A stretch of 64,000 nt of DNA from Streptomyces sp. NBC_00683 (lineage in GTDB: Bacteria > Actinomycetota > Actinomycetes > Streptomycetales > Streptomycetaceae), in contig NZ_CP109013.1 of assembly GCF_036226745.1 (NCBI RefSeq), forward strand, positions 6,882,001-6,946,000, given 5' to 3'. The notes below the pieces were generated by a model that saw only the letters and a list, made by a program, of their open reading frames with translations, had not been told where the DNA came from and did not search any database. A program made the position numbers and the translations under genes. Shown one piece after another: positions 33,540-43,443 of this stretch (position 1 is the first letter of the stretch; each line of letters opens with the position of its first letter).

Positions 33540-35150
33540 TCAGCGCCTGTCTGCCAGCACGTCCTCGACCTGGGCCCGGATCCCGTCCGTCGCCAGACCC
33601 CGGATCGTGAGCGTCGTCCGGCGGCGCAGCACATCGTCCGCCGTCTCGGCCCACTCGCGGTCACGCGCGTACGCGACCTGCGCCCAGATCTCCGGTGCGT
33701 CCGGGTGGATACGGGCCGCCAGTGCCGGGTTCTCGTTCGCCAGCCGCGCGATGTCGAAGGCGAGCGAGCCGTAGTGGGTGGCGAGGTGCCGTGCCGTGTC
33801 GGCCGACATCCGCGGACCGGGCGTGCCGCCGTCGACCATCAGCCGGTGCGCGACCGCGTCGGGGTTCGCGATGCCGGGGAGCGGCAGCTTCCGCGGCAGC
33901 CGCGACATCGGCTCCATGTCCTCGGTGAGGGGGTGCCCGGGCAGAGCGGCCAGCTTGTTCATCACCGTACGGCCGATGTGGCGGAACGTCGTCCACTTGC
34001 CGCCCGCGACCGACAGCATGCCGCCGCGGCCCTCCGTCACGACGGTCTCCCGCTTCGCCCTGGACGTGCCGCCGGGGCCGCCCGGCAGGACGCGCAGGCC
34101 CGCGAAGGAGTACGTGATCAGGTCGCGCGACAGCTGCTGGTCGCGGACGGAGAACGCCGCCTCGTCCAGGATCTGCGCGGTGTCCTTCTCGGTGACCGCG
34201 ACATCGGCCGGGTCACCCTCGTACTCCTCGTCGGTCGTGCCGAGCAGCAGCATGTCCTCCCACGGCAGCGCGAACGTGATCCTGTACTTGTCGATCGGGG
34301 TGGCCAGCGCGGCCTTCCAGGGGCGGGTGCGCTTGAGGACCAGGTGCGCGCCCTTGGACAGCCGTATGGAAGGAGCCGCGTCCGGGTTCTCCATCTTCCG
34401 CAGGTGGTCGACCCACGGGCCGGTGGCGTTCAGGACGAGGCGGGCGTCCACACCGAACTCCGTGCCGTCCTGACGGTCCTCCAGCTCGGCCCCGGTGACC
34501 CGGCCCCGGGTGAAGCGCAGACCGGTCACCGCGGCGTGGTTGAGGACGACGGCGCCGGCGTCGACGGCCGCGCGGACCGTCATCAGCGCCATCCTGGCGT
34601 CGTTCATCTGGTCGTCGCCGTAGACCGCGACGGCCTTCAGGTTGTCCGTACGCAGCTCGGGCACATCACGCTGTGCCCTCGCCGGGCTGATCACATGGCC
34701 GACGCCGTCCCCGAACCCGGACAGTGCCGAGTAGGCGAAGACGCCCGCCCCGAGCTTGGCCGCGCCGTGCGGCCCGCCCTTGTAGACGGGGAGGTAGAAG
34801 GTGAGCGGATTGGCCAGGTGCGGTGCGACCTGACGGGACACCGCGCGCCGCTCGAAGTGGTTCTCCGCGACCAGCTTCACCGCGCCGGTCTGCAGGTAGC
34901 GCAGACCGCCGTGGAGGAGCTTGGAGGAGGCGGAGGAGGTGGCGCCGGCGAAGTCGCCGGCGTCCACCAGGGCCACCCGCAGTCCGGACTGCGCGGCGTG
35001 CCAGGCGGTGGAGATGCCCAGGATGCCGCCGCCGATCACCAGGAGGTCGTACGTCGCCTTGGAAAGCTGCTCCCGGGTCTCGGCGCGGCTCGGAAGGGAG
35101 CCGGAGGCCGGATGCGTCCCGAGGGCGGGGACGCTCTGCAGGGTGGTCAT
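33540..35150 (-). CDS. glpD: glycerol-3-phosphate dehydrogenase (FAD)
   Basis: This 536-residue membrane-associated flavoenzyme oxidises sn-glycerol-3-phosphate to dihydroxyacetone phosphate and passes electrons to quinone. The FAD-binding motif is VIGGGILG (about 38-45). Family motifs SSASSKLLHGGLRYL, ARMALMTVRAAVDAGA and GGKWTTFRHIG are present, and the C-terminal DAO_C helical domain ends the protein. It is the last gene of the glycerol operon, six bases after glpK. Confidence 0.95.
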   Translation of the reverse strand: MTTLQSVPALGTHPASGSLPSRAETREQLSKATYDLLVIGGGILGISTAWHAAQSGLRVALVDAGDFAGATSSASSKLLHGGLRYLQTGAVKLVAENHFERRAVSRQVAPHLANPLTFYLPVYKGGPHGAAKLGAGVFAYSALSGFGDGVGHVISPARAQRDVPELRTDNLKAVAVYGDDQMNDARMALMTVRAAVDAGAVVLNHAAVTGLRFTRGRVTGAELEDRQDGTEFGVDARLVLNATGPWVDHLRKMENPDAAPSIRLSKGAHLVLKRTRPWKAALATPIDKYRITFALPWEDMLLLGTTDEEYEGDPADVAVTEKDTAQILDEAAFSVRDQQLSRDLITYSFAGLRVLPGGPGGTSRAKRETVVTEGRGGMLSVAGGKWTTFRHIGRTVMNKLAALPGHPLTEDMEPMSRLPRKLPLPGIANPDAVAHRLMVDGGTPGPRMSADTARHLATHYGSLAFDIARLANENPALAARIHPDAPEIWAQVAYARDREWAETADDVLRRRTTLTIRGLATDGIRAQVEDVLADRR

Positions 35151-35156
35151 GGTTGG

Positions 35157-36692
35157 TTACTCCTCGCCAGTGTTCTCGTCGAGCCAGCCCATGGAACGTT
35201 CCACGGCCTTGAGCCAGCTCTTGTACTCGCGGTCGCGGGTGGCCGCGTCCATACGGGGTGTCCACTCGGCGGCCCGGCGCCAGTTGGCGCGCAGCGCGTC
35301 GGTGTCCGGCCAGAAGCCGACGGCCAGACCGGCGGCGTAGGCAGCGCCGAGGCAGGTGGTCTCGGCGACCATGGGGCGCACGACGGGCGCGTCCAGGAAG
35401 TCGGAGAGCGTCTGCATCAGCAGGTTGTTGGAGGTCATGCCGCCGTCGACCTTGAGAGCGGTCAGCTCGACGCCGGAGTCCTTGGTCATGGCGTCGCTGA
35501 TCTCACGGGTCTGCCAGGCGGTGGCCTCGAGCACGGCACGGGCGATGTGCGCCTTGGTCACGTACCGGGTGAGGCCGGCGATCACACCGCGGGCGTCGGG
35601 ACGCCAGTACGGGGCGAACAGACCGGAGAACGCCGGGACGAAGTACGCGCCGCCGTTGTCCTCGACCGAGGACGCGAGCGTCTCGATCTCGGCCGCGGAC
35701 TTGATCAGGCCCATCTGGTCGCGCATCCACTGCACCAGCGAACCGGTGACGGCGATGGAGCCCTCCAGGGCGTACACCGCCTTCTGGTCGCCGATCCGGT
35801 ACCCGACGGTCGTCAGCAGCCCGTTGTACGAGTTCACCGGCGTTTCGCCGGTGTTCAGCAGCATGAAGGTGCCGGTGCCGTACGTGGACTTGGCCTCGCC
35901 CTCGGCGAAACACGTCTGGCCGAACAGCGCGGCCTGCTGGTCGCCGAGCGCGGAGGCCACCGGGATGCCGTCGAGGACGCCGCCCTTGGCATGGCCGTAG
36001 ACCTCGGCGGAGGAGCGGATCTCCGGCAGTACGGACGGGGGGATGTCCATCGACCGGACGATCTCGTTGTCCCACTGCATCGTGTGCAGGTTCATCAGGA
36101 GGGTGCGCGAGGCATTGGTGACGTCGGTGACATGGACGCCGCCGTCCGTGCCGCCGGTCAGGTTCCAGATGACCCAGGAGTCCATGGTGCCGAAGAGGAT
36201 GTCGCCCCGGTCGGCGCGCTCGCGCAGCCCCTCGACATTGTCGAGCAGCCAGCGGACCTTGGGGCCCGCGAAGTACGAGGCGAGCGGCAGTCCGGTCTGG
36301 CGGCGGAAGCGGTCCTGGCCGACGTTGCGGCCGAGTTCCTTGCAGAGCACGTCGGTGCGGGTGTCCTGCCACACGAGGGCGTTGTGGACGGGCTCACCGG
36401 TGTTCTTGTCCCAGAGCAGGGTGGTCTCGCGCTGGTTGGTGATGCCGATCGCCTTGACGTCGGCGGAGGTGATGCCGGCCTTGACGATGGCGCCGGCGAC
36501 GACCTCCTGGACGTTCTCCCAGATCTCGGTCGCATCGTGCTCGACCCAGCCCGGCTTGGGGAGGATCTGCTCGTGCTCCTTCTGGTCGACGGAGACGATC
36601 CGGCCGTCCTTGTCGAAGACGATGCAGCGACTGGACGTGGTGCCCTGGTCGATGGCCGCGATGAACGGCCCGGTGGTGTGTGCGTCGGTCAC
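35157..36692 (-). CDS. glpK: glycerol kinase
   Basis: This 511-residue FGGY-family kinase phosphorylates glycerol with ATP. The N-terminal motif [15 protein letters not shown] (13-27), the glycerol-binding [17 protein letters not shown] region, [10 protein letters not shown] and the second FGGY signature [19 protein letters not shown] are all present. The length is normal. The gene lies between glpF and glpD in one unit driven from the promoter region before glpF. Confidence 0.96.
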   Translation of the reverse strand: MTDAHTTGPFIAAIDQGTTSSRCIVFDKDGRIVSVDQKEHEQILPKPGWVEHDATEIWENVQEVVAGAIVKAGITSADVKAIGITNQRETTLLWDKNTGEPVHNALVWQDTRTDVLCKELGRNVGQDRFRRQTGLPLASYFAGPKVRWLLDNVEGLRERADRGDILFGTMDSWVIWNLTGGTDGGVHVTDVTNASRTLLMNLHTMQWDNEIVRSMDIPPSVLPEIRSSAEVYGHAKGGVLDGIPVASALGDQQAALFGQTCFAEGEAKSTYGTGTFMLLNTGETPVNSYNGLLTTVGYRIGDQKAVYALEGSIAVTGSLVQWMRDQMGLIKSAAEIETLASSVEDNGGAYFVPAFSGLFAPYWRPDARGVIAGLTRYVTKAHIARAVLEATAWQTREISDAMTKDSGVELTALKVDGGMTSNNLLMQTLSDFLDAPVVRPMVAETTCLGAAYAAGLAVGFWPDTDALRANWRRAAEWTPRMDAATRDREYKSWLKAVERSMGWLDENTGEE

Positions 36693-36731
36693 GGTGTGCT
36701 CCCGGAGGTCTGTGGTGTCGAGGGTTACGGC

Positions 36732-37523
36732 TCAGGCGAAGGCGAGGTTGTAGAGCCCGCCCGCGAGGGCGGCGCCCAGGAGAGGTCCTACTACCGGTAC
36801 CCAGGCGTAGCCCCAGTCGGAACCGCCCTTGTTCGGCAGTGGCAGCAGCGCGTGCACGATACGCGGACCGAGGTCGCGAACCGGGTTGATCGCGTAGCCG
36901 GTCGGACCACCGAGCGAGAGACCGATTCCGACAACCACCAGAGCGGTGATCAGGACGCCGAGCGTCCCGAGGCCCTTGCCCTCGTTGTTGAGGCCCTGGG
37001 TGAGGATCGCCAGGATCAGTACGGCGGTGGCGATGATCTCCGTGACCAGGTTCTGTACGACGTTGCGGATCTCAGGACCCGTGGAGAAGATCCCGAGCAC
37101 CGGGCCTGCCGCCGGAGCGGCCGACTGGTCGACCATGCCCTCTTCGGCAGGCTCGCCCTTCACGATCTCCGGGTCGTTGAGGTGTGCGTGGAACTGTCCG
37201 TAGTAGACGGCCCAGACCAGCACCGCGCCGATCATCGCGCCGAGCAGCTGGGAAGCGAAGTACAGGGGTACTTCGCTCCACGGGGTGCCGCCCTGAATCG
37301 CGAGGCCGATCGTGACGGCCGGATTGAGGTGGGCGCCGGACACGCCGGCCGAGAGATAGGCGCCGGTCAGTACGGCGAAGCCCCACCCGAAGGTGATGGC
37401 CAGCCAGCCGGCGTTCCGGGCCTTCGAGTGCTTGAGCGTGACGGCGGCACAGACACCGCCGCCGAGCAGGATGAGTATGGCGGTACCGATGGTCTCGCCG
37501 ATGAAGATGTCGGAGCTGGACAC
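36732..37523 (-). CDS. glpF: glycerol facilitator, aquaglyceroporin family
   Basis: This membrane channel of about 263 residues lets glycerol enter the cell. GTG with AAAGGAG upstream was chosen over longer in-frame starts because it gives the normal N-terminus. Six membrane helices are evident, and the first pore motif is HLNPAVT. The second pore motif reads [10 protein letters not shown], so valine replaces the alanine of the usual NPA. NPV-type variants occur in aquaporins. It heads the glpF-glpK-glpD operon. Confidence 0.92.
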   Translation of the reverse strand: MSSSDIFIGETIGTAILILLGGGVCAAVTLKHSKARNAGWLAITFGWGFAVLTGAYLSAGVSGAHLNPAVTIGLAIQGGTPWSEVPLYFASQLLGAMIGAVLVWAVYYGQFHAHLNDPEIVKGEPAEEGMVDQSAAPAAGPVLGIFSTGPEIRNVVQNLVTEIIATAVLILAILTQGLNNEGKGLGTLGVLITALVVVGIGLSLGGPTGYAINPVRDLGPRIVHALLPLPNKGGSDWGYAWVPVVGPLLGAALAGGLYNLAFA

Positions 37524-37667
37524 CCGCGACTCCTTTGTCCTTCGTCCAGGGGAAGGCGAAACACCGGTTTCCTCCGGTGGATCGCGCCCCAGGTGGGTAC
37601 CCATCAGTAAGGGCACGTCACCTGTAAGGGCTTGACCGGCCCTCGGCACTGTCACACCCTAACGTGT

Positions 37668-37710
37668 ATTGCCGTTAGGTGTTCGGCAATGCCGACCGGT
37701 GAACGGCAAT
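37668..37710. promoter_or_regulatory. nested symmetric operator, probable GylR site before glpF
   Basis: A 13-bp perfect dyad TCGGCA-A-TGCCGA (37683-37695) sits inside an outer perfect inverted repeat ATTGCCGTT/AACGGCAAT (37668-37676 and 37702-37710). Both share the same centre at 37689. The array lies between gylR and the glpF start and is the obvious target for the IclR-type regulator encoded next door. The remaining bases between the genes (37524-37797) hold the glpF promoter and no gene. Confidence 0.65.
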
Positions 37711-37797
37711 GTTTCTCCCCAATGAACGACGCGTCAAGAGTTCTGTGGCTCGGGACCGGGTGCGGGACTCGATCGTTACCGACGGCGCGGCGCGGAC

Positions 37798-38562
37798 TCA
37801 GAAGCGCCCGGCACCCAGATCCCGGGAGACGGCGCGGGCGCAGTCGCGTACCGCGGCGATGAGCTCGGGGCGCAGGTCGCCGCCGGGGCTGACCCGCTCC
37901 ACGGCGCCCGTCACGGCCACGGCGCCCACGGGCATCCGCCGCCGGTCGTGGATGGGGGCGGCCACCGCGGCGACGCCCTCCCAGGTCTCCTCCACGTCCG
38001 AGGCCCAGCCCTGCGCCCGGATCAGGTCGAGCAGTGTCTCGAACTCCTCCTCGCCGGTGACCGTGCGCGGCGTGAAGGGCCGGCGCTCCACCTCGACGAC
38101 CTCGCTGTGCGCCACGGGGTCGTAGGCGGAGAGCACCTTGCCGAGGGCGGTGGAGTGCAGCGGCTGCATGGCCCCGACCTCCAGGACCTGGCGGCTGTCG
38201 TCGGGCCGGAAGACGTGGTGGACGATCAGGACGCCGTGCTGGTGCAGCACGCCCAGGTGGACGCTCTCGCCGCTGGAACGGGCCAGGTCGTCGGTCCAGA
38301 CGAGGGCGCGGGCCCGCAGCTCGTGCACGTCGAGGTAGCTGTTGCCCAGTCGCAGCAGTTCGGCGCCGAGCTGATAACGCCCGGAGGCGGCGTCCTGCTC
38401 GACGAAGCCCTCGTGCTGCAGGGTGCGCAGGATGCCGTGTGCGGTGCCCTTGGCCAGCCCCAGCGAGGAGGAGATGTCGGACAGCCCGAGCCGACGCTCG
38501 CCGCCCGCCAGCAGACGCAGCATCGCTGCTGCCCGCTCGAGCGACTGGATGTTCTTGGCCAT
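37798..38562 (-). CDS. gylR: IclR-family regulator of glycerol operon
   Basis: This regulator of about 254 residues has an N-terminal winged helix (about 5-65: SLERAAAMLRLL, LGLSDISSSLGLAKGTAHGILRTLQHEGF) and a C-terminal IclR effector domain ending with ELIAAVRDCARAVSRDLG. GGAGGAG before the ATG sets the start. Its position directly upstream of glpF-glpK-glpD on the same strand matches GylR, which in S. coelicolor represses the glycerol operon and itself, with glycerol-3-phosphate as inducer. The nested dyad downstream is its probable operator. Confidence 0.92.
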   Translation of the reverse strand: MAKNIQSLERAAAMLRLLAGGERRLGLSDISSSLGLAKGTAHGILRTLQHEGFVEQDAASGRYQLGAELLRLGNSYLDVHELRARALVWTDDLARSSGESVHLGVLHQHGVLIVHHVFRPDDSRQVLEVGAMQPLHSTALGKVLSAYDPVAHSEVVEVERRPFTPRTVTGEEEFETLLDLIRAQGWASDVEETWEGVAAVAAPIHDRRRMPVGAVAVTGAVERVSPGGDLRPELIAAVRDCARAVSRDLGAGRF

Positions 38563-38802
38563 CGCGCCGTACTCCTCCACCTCGGTTCGACAATGCTGAA
38601 CACTATCGGTCGATGCCGACCTCTGTCCGGTCGGTCGAAGATTCCGCGTCACCGCGCGACCGGGCCCGTTCCTCGCACAGCATGCAGTCCGCCCCGTGGG
38701 ACGCAATGACCGGGCCGGGCCCCGCCCGGCTACGCTGGCGGCGTGCCCTCCTCCGCAGAAGGGTGCAAAGCCGACAGCCGTCGCATCCCAGGGAGAACAT
38801 CC

Positions 38803-41800
38803 ATGGCCTCGTTGCCGACCCCCGCCGCTGACAGCCGCACCCGAGCCGCAGCCCTCCGCGAGGCGCTCGCCACCCGTGTGGTGGTGGCCGACGGTGCCAT
38901 GGGCACGATGCTGCAGGCCCAGGACCCCACCCTCGAGGACTTCGAGGACCTGGAGGGCTGTAACGAGATCCTCAACGTCACCCGGCCCGACATCGTCCGT
39001 TCGGTGCACGAGGAGTACTTCGCCGTCGGCGTGGACTGCGTCGAGACGAACACGTTCGGAGCCAACCTCGCGGCTCTGGGCGAGTACGACATTCCCGAGC
39101 GGGTCTTCGAGCTCTCCGAATCCGGCGCCCGTATCGCCCGCGAGGTCGCCGACGAGTTCACCGCCTCCACCGGGCAGCAGCGCTGGGTGCTCGGCTCGAT
39201 GGGGCCGGGTACCAAACTGCCGACCCTCGGCCACGCCCCGTACGGCAAGCTCCGCGACGCCTACCAGCAGAACGCCGAAGGCATGATCGCCGGCGGCGCC
39301 GACGCGCTCCTGATCGAGACCACCCAGGACCTGCTGCAGACCAAGGCCTCCGTCATCGGCGCCCGGCGCGCCCTCGAAGCCGCCGGCGCCGACCTGCCGG
39401 TCATCTGCTCCGTCACCGTCGAGACGACCGGCACGATGCTGCTCGGCTCCGAGATCGGCGCCGCACTGACCGCTCTCGAGCCGCTCGGCATCGACATGAT
39501 CGGACTGAACTGCGCCACCGGCCCCGCCGAGATGAGCGAGCACCTGCGCTACCTCGCCAGGCACTCCCGCATCCCGCTCTCCTGCATGCCGAACGCCGGC
39601 CTGCCGGTGCTCGGCAAGAACGGCGCGCACTACCCGCTGTCCCCGGCCGAGCTCGCCGACGCCCAGGAGACCTTCGTACGCGAGTACGGCCTCTCCCTGA
39701 TCGGCGGCTGCTGCGGGACCACGCCCGAACACCTTCGCCAGGTCGTCGAGCGCGTGCGGGGCGTTGCCCCCACCGCCCGCGAGCCGCGCCCCGAGCCGGG
39801 CGCCGCCTCCCTCTACCAGACCGTGCCGTTCCGCCAGGACACCTCGTACCTGGCGATCGGCGAGCGTACGAACGCCAACGGGTCGAAGAAGTTCCGCGAG
39901 GCCATGCTCGAGGCGCGCTGGGACGACTGCGTGGAGATGGCCCGCGACCAGATCCGCGAGGGCGCGCACATGCTCGACCTCTGCGTCGACTACGTCGGCC
40001 GCGACGGCGTGGCCGACATGGAGGAGCTGGCGGGACGCTTCGCCACGGCCTCCACGCTGCCCATCGTCCTGGACTCCACCGAGCTGCCCGTCCTGCGCGC
40101 CGGTCTGGAGAAGCTCGGCGGACGAGCGGTGCTCAACTCCGTGAACTACGAGGACGGCGACGGGCCCGAGTCCCGCTTCGCCCAGGTCAGCGCGCTGGCC
40201 TCCGAGCACGGCGCCGCGCTGATCGCGCTGACCATCGACGAGGAGGGCCAGGCCCGCACCGTCGAGCACAAGGTCGCCATCGCCGAGCGCCTGATCGAGG
40301 ACCTGACCGGGAACTGGGGCATCCACGAGTCGGACATCCTCATCGACACCCTGACCTTCACCATCTGCACGGGTCAGGAGGAGTCCCGCAAGGACGGCGT
40401 CGCCACGATCGGAGCAATCCGGGAGCTCAAGAAGCGCCACCCCGACGTCCAGACCACGCTCGGCCTCTCCAACATCTCCTTCGGCCTCAACCCGGCCGCC
40501 CGTGTCGTCCTGAACTCCGTGTTCCTCGACGAGTGCGTCAAGGCCGGCCTGGACTCGGCGATCGTGCACGCCTCCAAGATCCTGCCCATCGCGCGGCTGG
40601 AGGAGGAACAGGTCAAGGTCGCACTCGACCTCGTCTACGACCGGCGCGCCGAGGGCTACGACCCCCTCCAGCGGCTCATGGAGCTGTTCGAGGGCGTCAA
40701 CATGAAGTCGATGAAGGAGGGCAAGGCCGAGGAGCTCCTGGCCCTGCCACTGGACGAGCGGCTGCAGCGCCGCATCATCGACGGTGAGAAGAACGGTCTG
40801 GAGGCGGACCTCGACGAAGCCCTGCAGACCCGCCCCGCGCTCGACATCGTCAACGACACCCTGCTCGCGGGTATGAAGGTCGTCGGCGAGCTCTTCGGCT
40901 CCGGGCAGATGCAGCTGCCGTTCGTGCTGCAGTCCGCCGAGGTCATGAAGACGGCGGTGGCCCACCTCGAACCGCACATGGAGAAGTCGGACGCCGAGGG
41001 CAAGGGCACCATCGTGCTGGCCACCGTCCGCGGCGACGTCCACGACATCGGCAAGAACCTCGTCGACATCATCCTGTCGAACAACGGCTACAACGTCGTC
41101 AACCTGGGCATCAAGCAGCCCGTCGCCGCGATCCTGGACGCCGCGGAGGAGCACCGGGCCGATGTCATCGGCATGTCCGGTCTCCTGGTGAAGTCGACGG
41201 TGATCATGAAGGAGAACCTCGAGGAGCTGAACCAGCGCAGGATGGCGGCCGACTACCCGGTCATCCTGGGCGGCGCCGCCCTCACCAGGGCCTACGTCGA
41301 GCAGGACCTGCACGAGATCTACGAGGGCGAGGTCCGCTACGCCCGCGACGCGTTCGAGGGGCTGCGGCTCATGGACGCCCTCATCGCGGTCAAGCGGGGC
41401 GTCCCGGGCGCCACGCTCCCCGAGCTGAAGCAGCGCAGGGTGCCCAAGCGGGACGCCGCCGTGCTGGAGGTCGAGGAGCCGGAGGAGGGCGTGCGTTCCG
41501 ACGTCTCCGTCACCAATCCGGTCCCCGAGCCGCCGTTCTGGGGCACCCGCGTGGTCAAGGGCATCCAGCTCAAGGAGTACGCCTCCTGGCTGGACGAGGG
41601 AGCCCTCTTCAAGGGCCAGTGGGGCCTCAAGCAGGCCCGTGCGGGCGACGGGCCGACGTACGAGGAGCTCGTGGAGACCGAGGGCCGCCCGCACCTGCGC
41701 GGCTGGCTCGACAAGCTCCACACCGAGAACCTGCTGGAGGCAGCCGTCGTCTACGGCTACTTCCCGTGCGTGTCCAAGGGCGACGACCTGATCCTGCTGC

Positions 41801-42315
41801 ACGAGGACGGCTCGGAGCGCACCCGCTTCACCTTCCCGCGCCAGCGCCGCGGCCGCCGCCTGTGCCTCGCGGACTTCTTCCGCCCCGAGGAGTCGGGCGA
41901 GACGGACGTGATCGGCCTCCAGGTCGTCACGGTCGGCTCGAAGATCGGCGGGGCCACCGCCGAGCTCTTCGAGGCGAACTCCTACCGCGACTACCTGGAA
42001 CTGCACGGGCTGTCCGTGCAGCTGGCCGAGGCGCTCGCCGAGTACTGGCACGCGCGGGTCCGCAGCGAGCTGGGCTTCGCCGGGGAGGACCCGTCCGACG
42101 TCGAGGACATGTTCGCGCTGAAGTACCGCGGAGCGCGCTTCTCCCTCGGCTACGGGGCCTGCCCCGACCTGGAGGACCGGGCGAAGATCGCGGCGCTCCT
42201 GGAGCCCGAGCGCATCGGGGTGAAGCTCTCCGAGGAGTTCCAGCTGCACCCCGAGCAGTCCACCGACGCGATCGTCATCCATCACCCCGAGGCCAAGTAC
42301 TTCAACGCACGGTAG
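38803..42315 (+). CDS. metH: cobalamin-dependent methionine synthase
   Basis: This 1170-residue modular enzyme methylates homocysteine. Its domains run in order. The homocysteine barrel has GAMGTML and zinc cysteines C237 (GLNCATGP) and C303/C304 (GGCCGTTP). The folate barrel contains GERTNANGSKKFREAM. The B12 cap and B12 domain have VHDIGKNLV (H747 as the lower cobalt ligand), and the C-terminal AdoMet reactivation domain holds ARFSLGYGACPDLEDR. AGGGAGA before the ATG supports the start. I see no typical cobalamin riboswitch in the 240 bases upstream. Confidence 0.97.
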   Translation: MASLPTPAADSRTRAAALREALATRVVVADGAMGTMLQAQDPTLEDFEDLEGCNEILNVTRPDIVRSVHEEYFAVGVDCVETNTFGANLAALGEYDIPERVFELSESGARIAREVADEFTASTGQQRWVLGSMGPGTKLPTLGHAPYGKLRDAYQQNAEGMIAGGADALLIETTQDLLQTKASVIGARRALEAAGADLPVICSVTVETTGTMLLGSEIGAALTALEPLGIDMIGLNCATGPAEMSEHLRYLARHSRIPLSCMPNAGLPVLGKNGAHYPLSPAELADAQETFVREYGLSLIGGCCGTTPEHLRQVVERVRGVAPTAREPRPEPGAASLYQTVPFRQDTSYLAIGERTNANGSKKFREAMLEARWDDCVEMARDQIREGAHMLDLCVDYVGRDGVADMEELAGRFATASTLPIVLDSTELPVLRAGLEKLGGRAVLNSVNYEDGDGPESRFAQVSALASEHGAALIALTIDEEGQARTVEHKVAIAERLIEDLTGNWGIHESDILIDTLTFTICTGQEESRKDGVATIGAIRELKKRHPDVQTTLGLSNISFGLNPAARVVLNSVFLDECVKAGLDSAIVHASKILPIARLEEEQVKVALDLVYDRRAEGYDPLQRLMELFEGVNMKSMKEGKAEELLALPLDERLQRRIIDGEKNGLEADLDEALQTRPALDIVNDTLLAGMKVVGELFGSGQMQLPFVLQSAEVMKTAVAHLEPHMEKSDAEGKGTIVLATVRGDVHDIGKNLVDIILSNNGYNVVNLGIKQPVAAILDAAEEHRADVIGMSGLLVKSTVIMKENLEELNQRRMAADYPVILGGAALTRAYVEQDLHEIYEGEVRYARDAFEGLRLMDALIAVKRGVPGATLPELKQRRVPKRDAAVLEVEEPEEGVRSDVSVTNPVPEPPFWGTRVVKGIQLKEYASWLDEGALFKGQWGLKQARAGDGPTYEELVETEGRPHLRGWLDKLHTENLLEAAVVYGYFPCVSKGDDLILLHEDGSERTRFTFPRQRRGRRLCLADFFRPEESGETDVIGLQVVTVGSKIGGATAELFEANSYRDYLELHGLSVQLAEALAEYWHARVRSELGFAGEDPSDVEDMFALKYRGARFSLGYGACPDLEDRAKIAALLEPERIGVKLSEEFQLHPEQSTDAIVIHHPEAKYFNAR

Positions 42316-42391
42316 TCAGCTGTTCAACGCGCGGCAGGGCGCCGCTCCATGCGCCGTCCCCGCACGAGTCGTAGACTGGTCGGTCCAGTGC

Positions 42392-42430
42392 AGGCCGGTC
42401 GCCGTTCCCACCGGGAAGGCGGCCGGCCTT
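42392..42430 (+). terminator. metH terminator / hairpin before HAD gene
   Basis: A 12-bp stem with one G-U pair (AGGCCGGTCGCC with GGCGGCCGGCCT) carries an inner TTCCC/GGGAA extension and ends 26 bases before the next start. TAGACT at 42372-42377 may be a -10 element, in which case the hairpin would lie in the HAD gene's leader instead. Confidence 0.65.
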
Positions 42431-42455
42431 CTCGTCCCCCATGGAGGTGTACCGG

Positions 42456-43166
42456 ATGACCAGTACGGTCCCCGCGTCCTTGCCCCGTACGGCCGAAGGC
42501 TCCGCCCTGCAGGCCGTCCTGCTCGACATGGACGGCACCCTGGTCGATACCGAGGGATTCTGGTGGGACGTGGAGGCCGAGGTCTTCGCCGACCTCGGAC
42601 ACCGCCTGGACGAATCCTGGCGCGACGTCGTCGTCGGCGGTCCGATGACCCGCAGCGCGGGGTACCTCATCGAGGTCACCGGTGCCGACATCTCCATCGA
42701 GGAGCTCACGGTGCTCCTCAACGACCGCTTCGAGAAGCGCATCGCTCGGGGCGTGCCGCTGATGCCGGGCGCCGCACGGCTGCTCGCCGAGCTCGCCGCG
42801 CACAAGGTGCCCACCGCCCTCGTGTCCGCCTCGCACCGCCGCATCATCGACCGGGTGCTGGACTCGGTCGGGCACCACCACTTCGCCCTCACGGTCGCCG
42901 GTGACGAGGTCACCCGCACCAAGCCCCACCCGGAGCCGTACCTCGCGGCGGCCGCCGGATTCGCGGCCGACCCCCGGCGCTGTGCGGTCATCGAGGACAC
43001 CGCGACGGGCGTCGCCGCGGCGGAGGCCGCAGGCTGCCGTGTGGTCGCCGTACCGTCCGTCGCGCCGATCGCCGCCGCGCCCGGACGTGTGGTGGTGCCC
43101 TCCCTCGAAGCAGTGGATCTCGCGTTCCTGCGCCGGCTGATCACGGACACGGACCAGCTCCCGTAA
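42456..43166 (+). CDS. HAD-superfamily phosphatase
   Basis: This sugar-phosphatase-like hydrolase of about 236 residues has HAD motif I LLDMDGTLVDTE (D24 nucleophile, D26), motif II serine in VSASHRR, motif III lysine in TKPHPEPYL and motif IV VIEDTATGV. A helical cap lies at about 35-100. The ATG at MTSTVP was chosen because GGAGGTG lies six bases upstream. Similar proteins dephosphorylate 2-deoxyglucose-6-phosphate, beta-phosphoglucose or nucleotides; the substrate is not readable. Confidence 0.88.
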   Translation: MTSTVPASLPRTAEGSALQAVLLDMDGTLVDTEGFWWDVEAEVFADLGHRLDESWRDVVVGGPMTRSAGYLIEVTGADISIEELTVLLNDRFEKRIARGVPLMPGAARLLAELAAHKVPTALVSASHRRIIDRVLDSVGHHHFALTVAGDEVTRTKPHPEPYLAAAAGFAADPRRCAVIEDTATGVAAAEAAGCRVVAVPSVAPIAAAPGRVVVPSLEAVDLAFLRRLITDTDQLP

Positions 43167-43443
43167 TGCAGGTTCATGTCAAGATGTCGTCAGCAGTGCG
43201 GGCGTGAGCTTCGTCACGCGTCGTGACGGTCGGGCCTCCTCGGGATCGCCCCGAGTGTCCGTTTCCGCAGTCCTTGTGTCCCGGTTCGTGAAGCGGTGTA
43301 CGAATCATTCCCGAGCGTGACGTAGACGCGCGGTCATCTGTCATCACCGAGTGCATACGTGCCGGGATCGCCCCGGTCAAGCCCCTGTACGGCTCCCACT
43401 AACCTCGGTCATCTCACATGCCGGAATGAGGGAGAACGTCCAG

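Noticed and set aside
32916..37610. Very long plus-strand open frame opposite the glycerol operon
   Set aside because: It is the antisense of glpD, glpK and glpF, each of which is clearly real. Its protein is low-complexity Arg/Gly/Val-rich with no domain.
38563..38802. Cobalamin riboswitch before metH
   Set aside because: The upstream region is short and lacks the conserved B12-box and long folded leader, so I could not support one.
37798..42285. Very long open frame on the minus strand across metH
   Set aside because: Only its last 254 codons encode a recognisable protein (gylR). The rest is the mirror of metH codon bias, with no known motif and no ribosome binding site.
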